Below, piece after piece: positions 36,240 to 48,100 of a stretch of DNA of 64,000 nucleotides. This DNA is from Voacanga thouarsii (Eukaryota > Streptophyta > Magnoliopsida > Gentianales > Apocynaceae). Numbering within the stretch: the first letter of the stretch is position 1; each line of letters begins with the position of its first letter. The stretch is taken from assembly GCA_026120185.1 (NCBI GenBank), contig JANUWF010001218.1, positions 558,001 through 622,000 of the forward strand, read 5' to 3'. Under the pieces are notes generated by a model. That model saw only the letters and a program-made list of their open reading frames with translations. It ran no database searches and had not been told where the DNA came from. A program made the position numbers and the translations under genes.

Positions 36240-39200
36240 CAAGCGGAAGATGAACCGAATTAGATAGGAATGATTAAATAATTTATACGAAAATTTTTAA
36301 AAGATTTAAAAAATTAAAAATAAAGAATAAAGAATAATTATATTAAAATAAAAATATTTAAAGATGAACTTTGTTAATTTACCTTAATTAAATATGACGT
36401 TTTCCTATTTACTTTTCTCCTTCAAATACTTTTTTTTCCCCAACACAACCAAACATATAAGTTCAGAAGCCAAATGAAGGATATGAGTCAAGATTTTCTA
36501 CCCATTTAAAAAATATAAGCAGAAATCGAGTTAGTGAAGTTTTATTTATTTAACTCACAAATTATATATGCGATGTTAATTTTAAAAAATATATTACATG
36601 AATGAAAAGTTTAGTATATATTTTTATTTTGTCTCTTATTATTAATAAGTTCTATTTACCATATGCTTTATACTCTATAAAACAAACTTAATTTTAATAT
36701 TTATAAATAAAAGAAAAGGTCAAGTATATTATATTATTTATATAAAAAAGATTTGCTTTTACTTTGAACTATGATTAAGAATATTATGTTTCTTTTGAAA
36801 AAGTATAGCATGTTGTTAAATATTTCATAATTAAACTATTTTAAAGTTAGTTAATTAGTAGTTATATTTGTTTTTTTTAATCTTCACTAATTGTTTGTTT
36901 TGGTTTTTGTTTGAATAAACAAAATAGGATTTATAAGTTTTTTATTTAATTTTATACACATGCATCGATGTGAGTTATTTGTGAGTTGAGTTTCAACTAA
37001 TAAAATTGGCTCACTTTCAATATAAGTTGAATTATGAATTAAATTTGACCGAGTCAAGTTATTCTGAACTCAGTTATGCTTAAATCGACTCATTTCCACC
37101 CCTAATAATGACATGCAAAATGAACTAAATTTGAGTAAGTCAAATCTGAGTTGTCCTTAATTCAGTTTCGCTCGACTCAACTGACTTCCAGAAAAAAAAA
37201 AAAAAAAGTACTAGTGCTGCAAAAAAAAGGAAAAAGCATTGTAAGCTTTAATCTAATTAATTTAGAGTTAAATAACTTTTAAAATATCATAAAAATCTTG
37301 GAAAAAATGGTACTGTTAATCTTGATCAACTAAACGTACTGTTTTAAAAGAAAATTTATGAAAATGATTATCAAAAAAGGACTTTTTTAAAAAAAAAAGT
37401 TGGATTTTCATTGTAAACTTCTTTTTTTAATTATGGTTAAACTCATCAGTATTTATATATATATGGACGATCTGAATATATGTGTATTATTTAACATAGT
37501 GTAAGAAAATGAAGGTATCAAAATCTTGCCTTTTCTTGTGGCAAGGTAATACTCTAATTTATTTAAATCATGCCTTCTCAAGCAAGAATTATAATTTGAT
37601 TAATATCCTAATATAATAATATATTTTAAAAAAGAATTATGCCCTTTTCTACTCCAATCAATATTACTGGTATTTAAATTTCTGTAATAAAATTTGAAGG
37701 AAAGGCATTAGTTTATTTATTTGTTTTTGTATTTTGGGTTAATTCTAAAAACCACCCAAAAGTACGAAACAAATGTCACATGGTTTTATAAACATTTAAT
37801 TTCGATAATTGATCGTATATTTAATATTTCCATCCAATTGATTTTAAATGAAATGTCTATAATGCCTTTTACAGTTTAAAACCCCAAAAAATATTTAGTA
37901 TTTCCGTCTAATTGATTGTAATAGAGTAACACTGATCAAGTGAAATTTATAATCCCATTTACTATCTAAAAAAAATGTTAATTCTAAAAACTACCAGAAA
38001 GTAGGGGATGTCATTTAGTCTCATGACTAATTGGCAACTCCATGCTACACCTGGAGATTTTGCTCGTAAAATATTCATGTATTTTTTTTAAAAACAATGT
38101 TAAATATTTAATTTATTTATGACGATCAAACCAATCTCAACTATCGAAAATATTAATTAGAAATATTGATAAAATTAACATCATCCATGATGAAAAATAA
38201 AAAGTTCTATTAAATTTACACCATTAATTATAAAAGTTAAAAAGATGAAAAATAAAAATTAATTAGAAAATCACTATGACAATTCTTTAACATGAATTTG
38301 ATTAATATTTTTTGAGTATACTTTTTAACGTTACATGGCAAAGAAGAAAATAAGATATCTCTAAAATTTACTTTTTTTTTAAAATTTTAAGTTAAATATA
38401 ATAATAGGTTATCGTATTGGTAATTGATTATTCTTTTAGCAGTAGTCTTTCAAAAAAAAAAAAAAAAAACACACACACACAAATAAGTTGTGAATAATTC
38501 TTTTGTAGTTTATTATTTTTGCATGTACAAACGCCCACTGTTGTGCATTATTACAGGTATGACCCATTGTAGATGCATCTTACATCATTTTTGTTTTTAT
38601 TCCTTTGCAGATCTTATTCTCCCTCTTTGTTAATGTCAAATTGTAATAATAGAAAAATTAATTTCTTTCCATTTGTTGGTCTTATGTTCAAAATTCTAGA
38701 AATTTACCTTGAAATGTCAATATTACAGTTTAGACTTCCGATACTTTAGAAAATAATGTATTAAGATTAAAAGAGTAAGTCTAAAATATTTCTGATAATC
38801 ATGTCAATAATTGAACAGGAAAGACCAATAACCAAATTAGACGTTGTTTGCTCATGAAAAATTGTTGTTCTCTTCTAATTTGAGGTAGAAGAAATACACT
38901 CAAGTAGTTAATACATTCTATTTTGTAAATAAAGATGTAAGCTTTTGAATATACTTAAGCAGCATGACGTTAAAAGCCTTAAAAAGTCATGAAATGTAAC
39001 AATTTTTGTGATAAGAATTTATAATTGGACATCCTGCACATACCATATTGTAAAGCTAATTTATTTCGTTTTTAAAGTTGTATATATCATTCCTATCCGT
39101 CTCCAATAGTGTCATTTATCCACTATCTATAATAAAATATCAAAGGTTCTATTAGATCTACACCATTTAATTGGAAAAGTTAAAAAGGTAAAAAAAATTA

Positions 39201-40105
39201 GAAATTAGTTAGAAAATCTATATGAACAATTCACTTGCACCTTCACTTTTAATATATGCATTTAGATATGATAGAGGAAGAGAGGGAGGCTTGCGACAGT
39301 TGGGATTCCCAATGAAAAGAAGGAAAAACTGAAATAGAACAGGAAAAACAAAAGAGAAATGGACCAGAGGAGTACTCTTTGTTTTTTTAAGATGAAAAAG
39401 AGGAAGACAAAGGGGGTCGTACAGTTGGGATTCCTAATGCAGGAGGATGTGAAGAAAAAAAATATAAATAGAAGTAAAGAATTAAATAATTACGATTAAA
39501 TAAATTTTAACTGTAAAATATTTTTTTACAAAATTTAATTTATTTATCATAAATATATAAGAATTTTATTAAATTTTTATCATTAAATTGATAAAAATTG
39601 AAATAAAAATTAAAAGATTATCAAAATAATGTGTAGTGACAAATCACTCCCCAATTTTTTATCATTAAATTGATAAAAATTGAAATCGAAAATAAAATAT
39701 TATCAAAATAATGTGTAGTGACGACTCACCCCCTCTTTACAATTAGAATATACATTAGATTTAGAAAATGGAAGCTTTTAAAGAAAAATGTAAAAACATT
39801 AAAGAATGAAAAATCAAATCATTATATTTATTTATATTATATATGTATTGAGTGAAATTTATATATTATATTTATTTTAATCTTATTAAATTGAGTTAAT
39901 TTTAATTAAAAATAAATATCTTTTATCTCATGCATTTAAAAGATTGAATAATCCTCAAAAGAAAAATGTGTGAGGAGATTTATTTCTTGTCCGGCATTAC
40001 ACATGGGGTGGACGGATTGGAAGCAAGAAGAAAAAAAGAAATCATCACGTATATTATCCTTTCTTGCCTTGGGCGGTAATTTCTTTATACAACTAAGTAG
40101 AATAC
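36240..40105. other. AT-rich intergenic DNA with short dispersed repeats
   Basis: No gene was found in 3.9 kb of strongly AT-rich sequence. Visible structure: an end of a GGGGTGTA-type repeat near 37,095; a repeated TTAATTCTAAAAAC(C/T)ACC segment at 37,739 and 37,977; poly-A plus (CA)n near 38,450-38,480; and several copies of a short AT-rich repeat listed separately. Confidence 0.6.
38195..39760. repeat. short dispersed AT-rich repeat family
   Basis: Related ~120-200-bp segments occur at about 38,195-38,345, 39,135-39,275, 39,545-39,660 and 39,660-39,760, with another at 41,280-41,420. They share the order TCTATTAAAT(T/C)TACACCATT, AAAAGTTAAAAAG, TTAGAAAATC and, in the better copies, CTTCACTTTTAATATATGCA. 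They look like a non-autonomous or simple repeat family. No terminal repeats or target duplications could be fixed. Confidence 0.45.
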
Positions 40106-40340
40106 CTATACATATGGTAGAAGAACGATTGGAAAATAGAAGGTGAGACTAAAAAATAGATAATTTAAAATAAGTACATCAAAACAAGAAATTATTAGTG
40201 TCAGACTTAGTAACAACTGACCGGAAAAGCATTCATTTTCGACACTTAACTGCTTCATTTTCTTAGGCTTCTTCCAAGAATCCTTACTTTTGTACCTCCT
40301 TTTAGTCCTTGTACCAGATTTACCTGTGAGTACGTCTTCA

Positions 40341-41000
40341 CTATACCTCCATTCCTCTCGAACCAACGTAAACAGGGTTTACAGAATAGGGAATCGCTGT
40401 CGGGTGGTTTTTGAAGTGATATCCCAATTGTCCAATGCCACAGTGATTAAAAAACCCTTCTGTCCTAAAGTTATAGGAGAGTATGCAAATTCTAGTCATC
40501 ATAAATAAAACTTCATCATGAAAAGCCAATGGCATCAAAGATCTATTCAAAGTATTTTTCAGAATTGACAACATGGAAACCACATGCATTGGAATTGTGT
40601 CAAATATGTCTGCATATTTGTTAACAAACTTGACCAGAGGTAGAGAATGCTTCAAAACCCAACCAGGTCTTGTAGTCTTTTAACATCCACACCTGAAACT
40701 CAAGTGGAAAAGCACATATGTATTGCAAGAAGCCGTTAGATTCCCTTAGGCAGATACCCAACCTGCGTTTATAATCATCTACACATGTACAGCCAGGAAG
40801 TTTCATGACTTGAGACAACTCTTAGTCTACATGGTGGTCTATTATCAACCAGTGAAACCTTCTGTTTACAAACACCATTTTGTTTGCATAGAAACTGGAA
40901 TCACATGCACATATCTCATTGGAGATCCTCCATTTCTGTATTTCTGATGAGAAGATAATGAATGAATATCACTTAGGGACAACATCTAATAGTAGGATGC
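40341..41000 (-). pseudogene. F-box-associated-domain protein pseudogene
   Basis: Two overlapping minus-strand frames read as one broken protein. The upstream frame has CTCVDDYKRRLGICLRESNG, FLQYICAFPLEFQVWMLKDY and KTW. The downstream frame has KHSLPLVKFVNKYADIF, PLAFHDEVLFMM and RICILSYNFRTEG. The order L-C-E-S-N-G, x-x-VWMLKDY, W-x-KH, PLAFH...D-x-V-x-F, SYN-x-RT is that of the C-terminal interaction domain of plant F-box proteins. A frameshift near 40,640 separates the halves. The F-box itself is not seen; it would lie beyond 41,000. A decayed fragment. Confidence 0.6.
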
Positions 41001-42045
41001 TTACCAACTTGAAAGAGATAAATTAAGCGGCATTTGAAAAAGTGAAAAGATAGGGTGGCATAGATTGGGTTTGGTGGATGACTTTACAAATTCCCTCTAA
41101 ATTTAATTATTTGAGTTATTCATCTAATTTGAATTTATGTGGACAATTATTAAAAATTTGAATAAGGAGAGAAGAAAAAATAAAAAAAATATTATAAAAT
41201 GATTAAATTGCTCATAACGACCAAATATATCTAAACCGTATAAAAAGTCATTTGAAAATGACAATGAATTACAATAATTCATTAAGAGATACACTATTCT
41301 CATTAAATTTAAACCATTGATTGAAAAAGTTTGAGAATAAAAAAAATTTAAAAATTCTTTAAAATTTTTTTATAGACAATTGTGTTCCCTCTTCACTTTT
41401 AGCATATACATATAGATTAGAAATATTTAATTTTGATAACTGGCCATCTATTGATCAAATTTATCTAAATAATTTAAATAGTATATAAAATCAGATAAGT
41501 TAAATTTTTATAATGCCTTTGAATGTTTAAAGAATTAACAAACGTTTTTGAGTTAATTTTTTTTTAAAAATAAGGCCCCAAAAGTTTAAAAAAAAAAAAA
41601 AAGCTCTACAAAATATTTAAAAAAAAAATGGAGATGAAAGGATGTAGATCGGAGATGGTGCGAGGATGTATTCGCAGTGCTCTTCTTTATTTATTTAATG
41701 CCCATGCTCCACACGGTTTAAAATTTTAGAAATTTTGTTTATTTTTATTTATGAGTTTATTTTGTAAATTTGGTACGAAAAAATTGGTTTAATTTTTATG
41801 AGAATTTTTATTATTTAAATGTAGTTGGTAATGTAGTTTGTAATTTTTAATTTAAAAATAATTAAATTGTTGATTTAATTTGAAGTTTTATATTATTAGA
41901 ATTGAATAAATTTTGTATATGAAATATTTGTTATGATTTTTTTAAAAAAAATTTGAGATTTTTTTTTAATGAAAGTTATGTTTTATTATAAATTATTTTT
42001 CCATGAGATTTGTTTAAAAAAAATGGTTTAGATTAAAAATTACAA
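41001..42045. other. AT-rich intergenic DNA
   Basis: No gene is seen. It contains one more copy of the short AT-rich repeat family (41,280-41,420) and several poly-A runs. The 3' end of Helitron 2 should lie here or in the next ~300 bp, but no hairpin plus CTRR could be identified. Confidence 0.45.
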
Positions 42046-42085
42046 ATTAAATTTTGGTAAAGAAACAGAAAAAGGCCGTATAATT

Positions 42086-42106
42086 ATTCAATTCAAAGAA
42101 TTGAAT
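42086..42106. other. perfect 9-bp inverted repeat
   Basis: ATTCAATTC, AAA, GAATTGAAT form a perfect 9-bp stem with a three-base loop. A related word TTCAATTCTTTGAAT recurs at about 42,202-42,216. It lies in the zone where Helitron 2 should end, but it is AT-rich, unlike a typical Helitron terminal hairpin. Confidence 0.6.
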
Positions 42107-42249
42107 AGGAAAAGGCCAGGTATATTCTATTCTCCATGATATGCTTTGAATAGGCCCACTTGATATGCTTTTGGAATTTTTGTCTGTGATAAGGCAAAAA
42201 TGTTCAATTCTTTGAATGGGTCGTATATTTTTATAGTCAAAAACATATT

Positions 42250-42821
42250 GGCCGGGGCCTAAGCAGCTACAACAGAAGGGCATTGTATATAGTCAAAAGA
42301 ATTGGCCCTATATTTCTTTTCGTTTGGTTTATTTGGCCAAGGTTCTATTTGTTATTAGGGTTTCTTATTCTTTGTGTGTGTATTTCAAAAGTAGTCTTTG
42401 TGCCGCCGCATTTTCTTGAAGGAGTTTTAGGGTTCATTAGGGTTTTCGTATCTACTTTTGTTGTTCGAATGGAAATGAAGCTTCGTTGGTTTCGCCGAAG
42501 CATTGAATAGGATGTTAAATGGAGAAAGTCTCTTCAGATCACTCTAAATCCTCAAAGCATACAGTTGATTGAGTGAAGGAGCGTTTTCTCTTTTTATTTT
42601 CTATTTGTCGTTTGGTATTTTAAGATGTTATTTGAACGACGGTTTTATTTGGATGTTTGTGTTTTTTAATTGTTGTGTTTTTCGATGGATTTTGGAATTA
42701 AATTATTTGAAGTTTTTCAAGGTTATTTTTTTGTTATATATATGTGTTTTGTTTTTGTTGTTAATTTGTTCTTTGTAGTATTCATTTCGTATCTTGATAA
42801 TATTAGTGTGTTTGTGTTTCG
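42250..42821 (+). promoter_or_regulatory. putative promoter/leader of Helitron ORF copy 2
   Basis: The region before the ATG at 42,822 contains TTAGGGTTTC and TTAGGGTTCATTAGGGTTTTC (about 42,355-42,445), typical of plant 5' untranslated regions. It then becomes T-rich. The last ~100 bp resemble the corresponding DNA upstream of copy 1. No TATA box is assigned. Confidence 0.35.
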
Positions 42822-43499
42822 ATGGAATTATATAATAATTCTTTAGCCAAATACCAGTTAGTTGGAAAGCCTATCTTTTATCCTTTTATGTCCGAATTTG
42901 TTGTGTTGAGTAGTGAAGATTTACATACTGCGAAAGTCCATTATGCTATTCCAGATAAAAGAGTTGATTCTATTTGTTTAATTTTGAATGAATCTTCAAG
43001 TGATGTTTCTACGTATTTGGAGACACTGTTACCTACATGTACTGTTAGTGGTTGTGGTGTTGCTTTATATGGGAATTTGTGGGCTGAGACACATGGTTGA
43101 GTTGAAAGGCGTGGTTTGATGGAATTTCCTTTGAGTATTATGTTCTTAAGTGAAAATTATTTAGCTGCTGGTGATACTGAGAGGAAGATGTCATCTTTTG
43201 TTGAGTTTTATGAGCCATTTGTTGTTGGTGTAATTGAATTTGCTATTAAGTTAGGGTTACATGTGGATCTTTTTTTAAAAAAAAGTGGGTTTTATAAACT
43301 TCAAGTTGGGGTGGATTGTCAGAATGTGATATATTTGTATTATGATACAAATAAAGTTTTGCTGCATATTCGTTTTGTTGAAAAGAAAACCATTGTTGAT
43401 ATGATGTGTTTATCTGGTGGCAGTGTGTTGCATAAGGATAAGGCAAAAGTGAAGAAGAAGCTTCGTTTGGAGGAAGGTGAATGTTCGCGTATAAACTGA
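42822..43499 (+). pseudogene. Helitron-linked ORF of unknown family, copy 2
   Basis: This is the homologue of 21,440-22,069. It starts MELYNNSLAKYQLVGKPIFY and stays open to LWAETHG, where a TGA (43,098-43,100) interrupts it. The same frame then continues from VERRGLMEFPLSIMFLSENY to a stop at 43,499, ending in a basic and acidic tail (KDKAKVKKKLRLEEGE) that copy 1 lacks. The total would be about 225 codons. With one stop in an otherwise well-kept frame, it is a recent pseudogene or an error, or the codon is bypassed. Position and direction relative to the array and Rep/helicase match copy 1. Function is unknown. Confidence 0.6.
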
Positions 43500-44475
43500 A
43501 GTTGTTTCAGAGGAAAGAAATGCATATGGTTTTCCTCATAGTAGTGTTTTGTTATGATGTTGTTTTTTAATTAGAAATTTAGTTATTATGTAGTGAAGTT
43601 TCAGTGTACGATGACTGATATGTAATAGTTAGTATGAATATGAAATTTGATTTTCGTTAATGATTACTATGGCTGTTGTTTATGTTTTATTTGGACTGGA
43701 AGTAGTGCATCTTTGTATTATATATAAATTGAATCATTGAAAATATAATATATTTGCTACTAATTAGGTTAATAAAAAGGGTGACTTTATGAGGATTTAT
43801 ATTTAAACTGTGTTTTATTGGTGCAATTTTATATGGTTATTATGAGTTTGAAAGGAAAGTGGAATTTCCATAGCTGTATAGTAAATGGAAGTGTGATAGT
43901 GTGATATTTGATGAAATTGTAGTTATTAAATATAATAGATTTTAATGTTGGTAATTTTGTGAATGAGATAGACATGTAATTTATGTAATGTTGTTTGGTT
44001 AAACTGAGAGAATTAAAACTATGAGGATTTATGTTGTTGATTTATAGGAATGATATTTTCTTGTATGATTATTGAACAGGAACAGAAAGTTTAGTAATAA
44101 AAAGAGTAATTTATATGATTTTGTACCATTATGATAAAGAAGATTTGGAAAGTGCTAAGTATATTGGAAGAAAAATGAATGAGAAAGTGCTAAGTATAGT
44201 GTAGAACAGTGACAATAATAGGCTCAAATGGGGTTCTAACAATGAGAAGTGCTAAGCATATTGGAAAGTATATTGGAAAGTGCTAAGTATAGTGCTAACA
44301 ATGAGAAAGTGCTAAGTATAGTGTAGAAAAGTGACAATGCAAGAAAAATGAATATGATTTTGAAAAAATGATCCGGGTTTTTTTTATTTGTATATGAATT
44401 TTTTTAGTTTACTGTTGTAGTTGATAATTGATTTTCTTTTTTGTGAATTGGCAATGGAAAAATTAATTTCTGAAG
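43500..44475. other. spacer with mini-motif cluster
   Basis: AT-rich DNA downstream of the ORF. From 44,152 it contains several copies of the word that begins each array core; these are listed separately. Confidence 0.5.
44152..44330 (+). repeat. cluster of GTGCTAAGTATA mini-motifs
   Basis: GTGCTAAGTATA or a one-base variant occurs at about 44,152, 44,187, 44,249, 44,280 and 44,309, often preceded by GAGAAA. A shortened GTGCTAACA lies at 44,292. This is the first dozen bases of the ~98-bp array core without the rest. Confidence 0.75.
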
Positions 44476-44735
44476 GTTAAGCTTGCTCTGCAGATTAAAC
44501 AGTTTGGAGTTGTAGGAATTGACCTTTCTGGCAACCTAACTATTGGTGAATGGTAAAATTGTGTTTCTTCTCTGATACGTTTTATGTTCAAGTAGTCAAT
44601 TGTGGATAGTGACGTCTAATGTTCAGTTTCTCTTTCAATTTTAGGCAAACATTTTTGCCTGCTTTGGCATTTGCCAAACACGAAGGACTTGTAGTTACTC
44701 TTCACTGTGGGGAGATGGATTTCAGTTGTCCTTAA
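44476..44735 (+). pseudogene. captured exons of an adenosine-deaminase-like (MAPDA) gene
   Basis: Two exon pieces with a kept intron. 44,476-44,552 encodes VKLALQIKQFGVVGIDLSGN followed by LTIGEW, and a 92-bp GT-AG intron occupies 44,553-44,644. 44,645-44,732 encodes QTFLPALAFAKHEGLVVTLH followed by CGEMDFSCP and a stop. GIDLSGNP, FLPAL-FA and the catalytic-region TLHCGE are diagnostic of the adenosine/AMP deaminase superfamily, specifically the plant adenosine-deaminase-like protein that acts on N6-methyl-AMP. In intact members CGE continues as VPN; here it runs out of homology. The retained intron shows DNA-level capture, as Helitrons do. The fragment opposes Rep/helicase. Confidence 0.82.
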
Positions 44736-45179
44736 TTATTGGGTTTCTGTTACTGTAAGGTAAATTGAATCACTGTGACTATCTGTTGTGGTATGTTAGT
44801 GCTTGTAGCTATCCAATTCAGGGGAAATTGTTTGTTTATATTTTGGCAGAAAATTGATTTTTTTATGGTCTTGTTTCTATACAGTTTTCATATTTTTGTG
44901 TAATGTTGCTAATTTTTCTAATGTGCGATTGGTGAATAATGTGCTAAGTATATTAGGTGTTTATATAAACATGATTGGGAAACTAATCGGTGTTTTGCGA
45001 CAGTGCTTCACCATCAGAAGCCCACGTATGATGCACAACAAAGGAAGTTTATATAATATATTGAAAAATCATTTTCTAAGGTCTTTGTTGTTTCATGAAA
45101 ATGAGCCAATATTAAATGATGTAACTGCTTATTTAGATATGCTATTAGGTTAGCTGTTTATTAATGTGCTGAGTATATC

Positions 45180-48100
45180 GGGTGTCTTACTGAAAGAGTA
45201 TTGTAGATTTTACAGGAGTATCTAAGTAGCAAGAATTTAAATGCCATCGATATGTTTCATCAATTGAAAAAAATAGAATGTGCTCATCGATGTGTTTGTT
45301 GGTGTGTATGTTCATAGTCCATGCTGATTATCTTTCATTCATTATTATGCTTGTCAGAGTATGATGAAGTAGCTAATTCATATCAAGTGTGGAGAAAATA
45401 ATGACAATTTGAAATTCTGATGAGATTGACAAAATCTATGAGCTTTAAAAAGTTTATGCACAGAATAATGATTGTTTGAAATTCTGTAGAGAATAATTAC
45501 ATTCTGAAATTACAAAGTCTATGAGTTTTAAAATGTGTATGCACAGAATAATGATAGTTTGAAATTCTGCATAGAATAATTGCAGTCTGAAATTGTTTAT
45601 AGTATGTAGTTATTGTTTCTACCACGCATTGGAATTTGTTGTAGAATTCTAATATTTTCAATCTTGAGCTTTGATAGTATTATTTAATTAGACAAACATT
45701 TGGAGTGAATGTACTGCATCTTTGCATTTTATATAAACTGTATCACTGAAAACATAATGTATAAATGAGAGAGAATACTTATGTGGACAGAATAATTGCA
45801 TTCTGAAAGTTGTTCATCTTTTCATTTTATATAAACTGAATTAGTGAAGACATAGTGTATTAATTAAACTAATTATTTGAATTATGTTCTAATTAGTAGC
45901 TGTTCATGGTTCATGCTGATTCTCTTTTATTTATTATTATGCTTGTTAGAGTATAGTGAAGTAGCTAATTCATATCAAGTGTAGAGCAAATAATAACAAT
46001 TTGAAATTCTGATGAGTTTGACAAAATCTATGAGCTTTAAAAACTTTATGCAGATTATAATGGTTGTTTAAAATTTTGCAAAGAATAATTGCATTTTGAA
46101 ATTGCAAAGTCTATGAGTTTTGAAACGTGTATGCACAGAATAATGATAGTTTGAAATTCTGCATATAATAATTGCAGTTTGAAATTGTTTATAGTATGTA
46201 GTTATTGTTTCATAGATTTTGCTAGACTCTATATCTTTAGTATTGATGACATACTGAAGAGAAATATGCAGTGAATTGTTTCCATATTTTGTTACCTTAT
46301 TTATGTTATGCTGAAAAAAAGCTTGTTTGGAAAATGGTGAATGATGAAAACCTTGTTTTGAAAAAATCAGAATGTGCTTATCGATGTGTTTGTTGCTGTG
46401 TATGTTCATGGTTCATGCTGATTCTCTTTCATTCATTATTATGCTTGTCAGAGTATGATGAAGTAGCTAATTCATATCAAGTATGGAGAAAATAATGACA
46501 ATTTGAAATTCTGATGAGATTGACAAAATCTATGAGCTTTAAAAAGTTTATGCACAGAATAATGGTTGTTTGAAATTCTGTAGAGAATAATTGCATTCTG
46601 AAATTACAAAGTCTATGAGTTTTAAAATGTGTATGCACAGAATAATGATAGTTTGAAATTCTGCATAGAATAATTGCAATTTGAAATTGTTTATAGTATG
46701 TAGTTATTGTTTCTACCATGCATTGGAATTGGTTATAGAATTCTGATATTTTCAATCTTGAGCTTTGACAATAGTATTTAATTAGACAAACATTTGAAGC
46801 GAAAGTACTACATCTTTGCATTTTTTATAAAGTGAATCACAGAAAACATAATGTATAAATGAGAGAGAATACTTATGTGGACAGAATAATTGTATTCTGA
46901 AAGTTGTTTATCTTTACATTTTATATAAACTAAATCAGTGAAGACATAGTGTATTAATAAAATTAATTATTTGAATTATGTGCTAAGTATATTGGGTGTC
47001 TATATAAATATGATTGGGAAACCAATCGGTGTTTTTCGACGATGGTTTACCATAAGAAGCCCACGTATGATGCACAATAAATTAAGTGTATATAAAGTAT
47101 TAAAAAATCATTTTTTTTCAAGTGTTTTATTTTGTTATAAAAATATTATGTTTTAAGTTAGTTGTTTTAATGTTTTAATAATGTGCTAAGTATATTGGGT
47201 GTCTACATAAACATTATTGGGAAACCAATCGGTGTTTTGTGACGATGGTTCACCATCAGAAGCCTACGTATGATGCACAATAAAGAAAGTTTATATAATA
47301 TATTGAAAATCATTTTCTCAAGGTCTTTGTTGTTTTATGAAAATGAGCCAATGTTAAATGACCTAACTGCTTATTTAGGTATGCTATTAGGTTACCTATT
47401 TATTAATGTGCTGAGTATATATGGTGTTTAATTGAAAGTGTATTGTAGATTTTACAGGAGCATCTAAGTAGCAAGAATTTAAATGCCATTGACATGTTTC
47501 GTCAATTGAAGAAATTGTTCGATAGCAATAAAGAGGCTTTTGTTGTATATTAAACAGATATAATGATCATATTTCTATTTCGAAATAACAAAAGCATTAA
47601 TTATTTGTATCCTTCAAGATGCTATTTCTGGTTGCAGTTGTAGCATTCGAGAGTTCAGACTTCCAATCCATCTCTCTCACTTATTTTTTTTTTTCCTTGA
47701 AGATGGAGAAATATGTGATTGTTACCATATTTTCAGGTTGATGCAGTAGGAGCTTCATATCAATGATATTTTTTTGCTGGATTCTATCTTTTCAGTATTG
47801 ATGACATACTGAAGAGAAATATGCAGTGAATTGTTTCCATATTTTGTTACTATATTTATGTTATACTGAAAAAAAGCTTGTTTTGAAAAATGGTGAATGA
47901 TGAAAACCTTGTTTTGAAAAAAATAGAATGTGCTTATCGATGTGTTTGTTGCTGTGTATGTTCATGGTTTATATTGATTGTCTTTTATTCATTATTATGC
48001 TTGTCAGAGTATAGTGAAGTAACTCATTCATATCAAGTGTGGAGAAAATAATGACAATTTAAAATTCTGATGAGTTTGACAAAATCTATGAGCTTTAAAA

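Noticed and set aside
42086..42106. Helitron 2 terminal hairpin
   Set aside because: The perfect stem is AT-rich and no CTRR (YYAG on this strand) lies at the right distance, so it is reported only as an inverted repeat.
46068..46409. Minus-strand ORFs in the Helitron 2 array (also 46,477-46,821, 48,104-48,376 and 49,582-49,860)
   Set aside because: They are copies of the higher-order repeat read in reverse. Their similarity to each other follows from the DNA repeat, and they run opposite to the open frame of the core.
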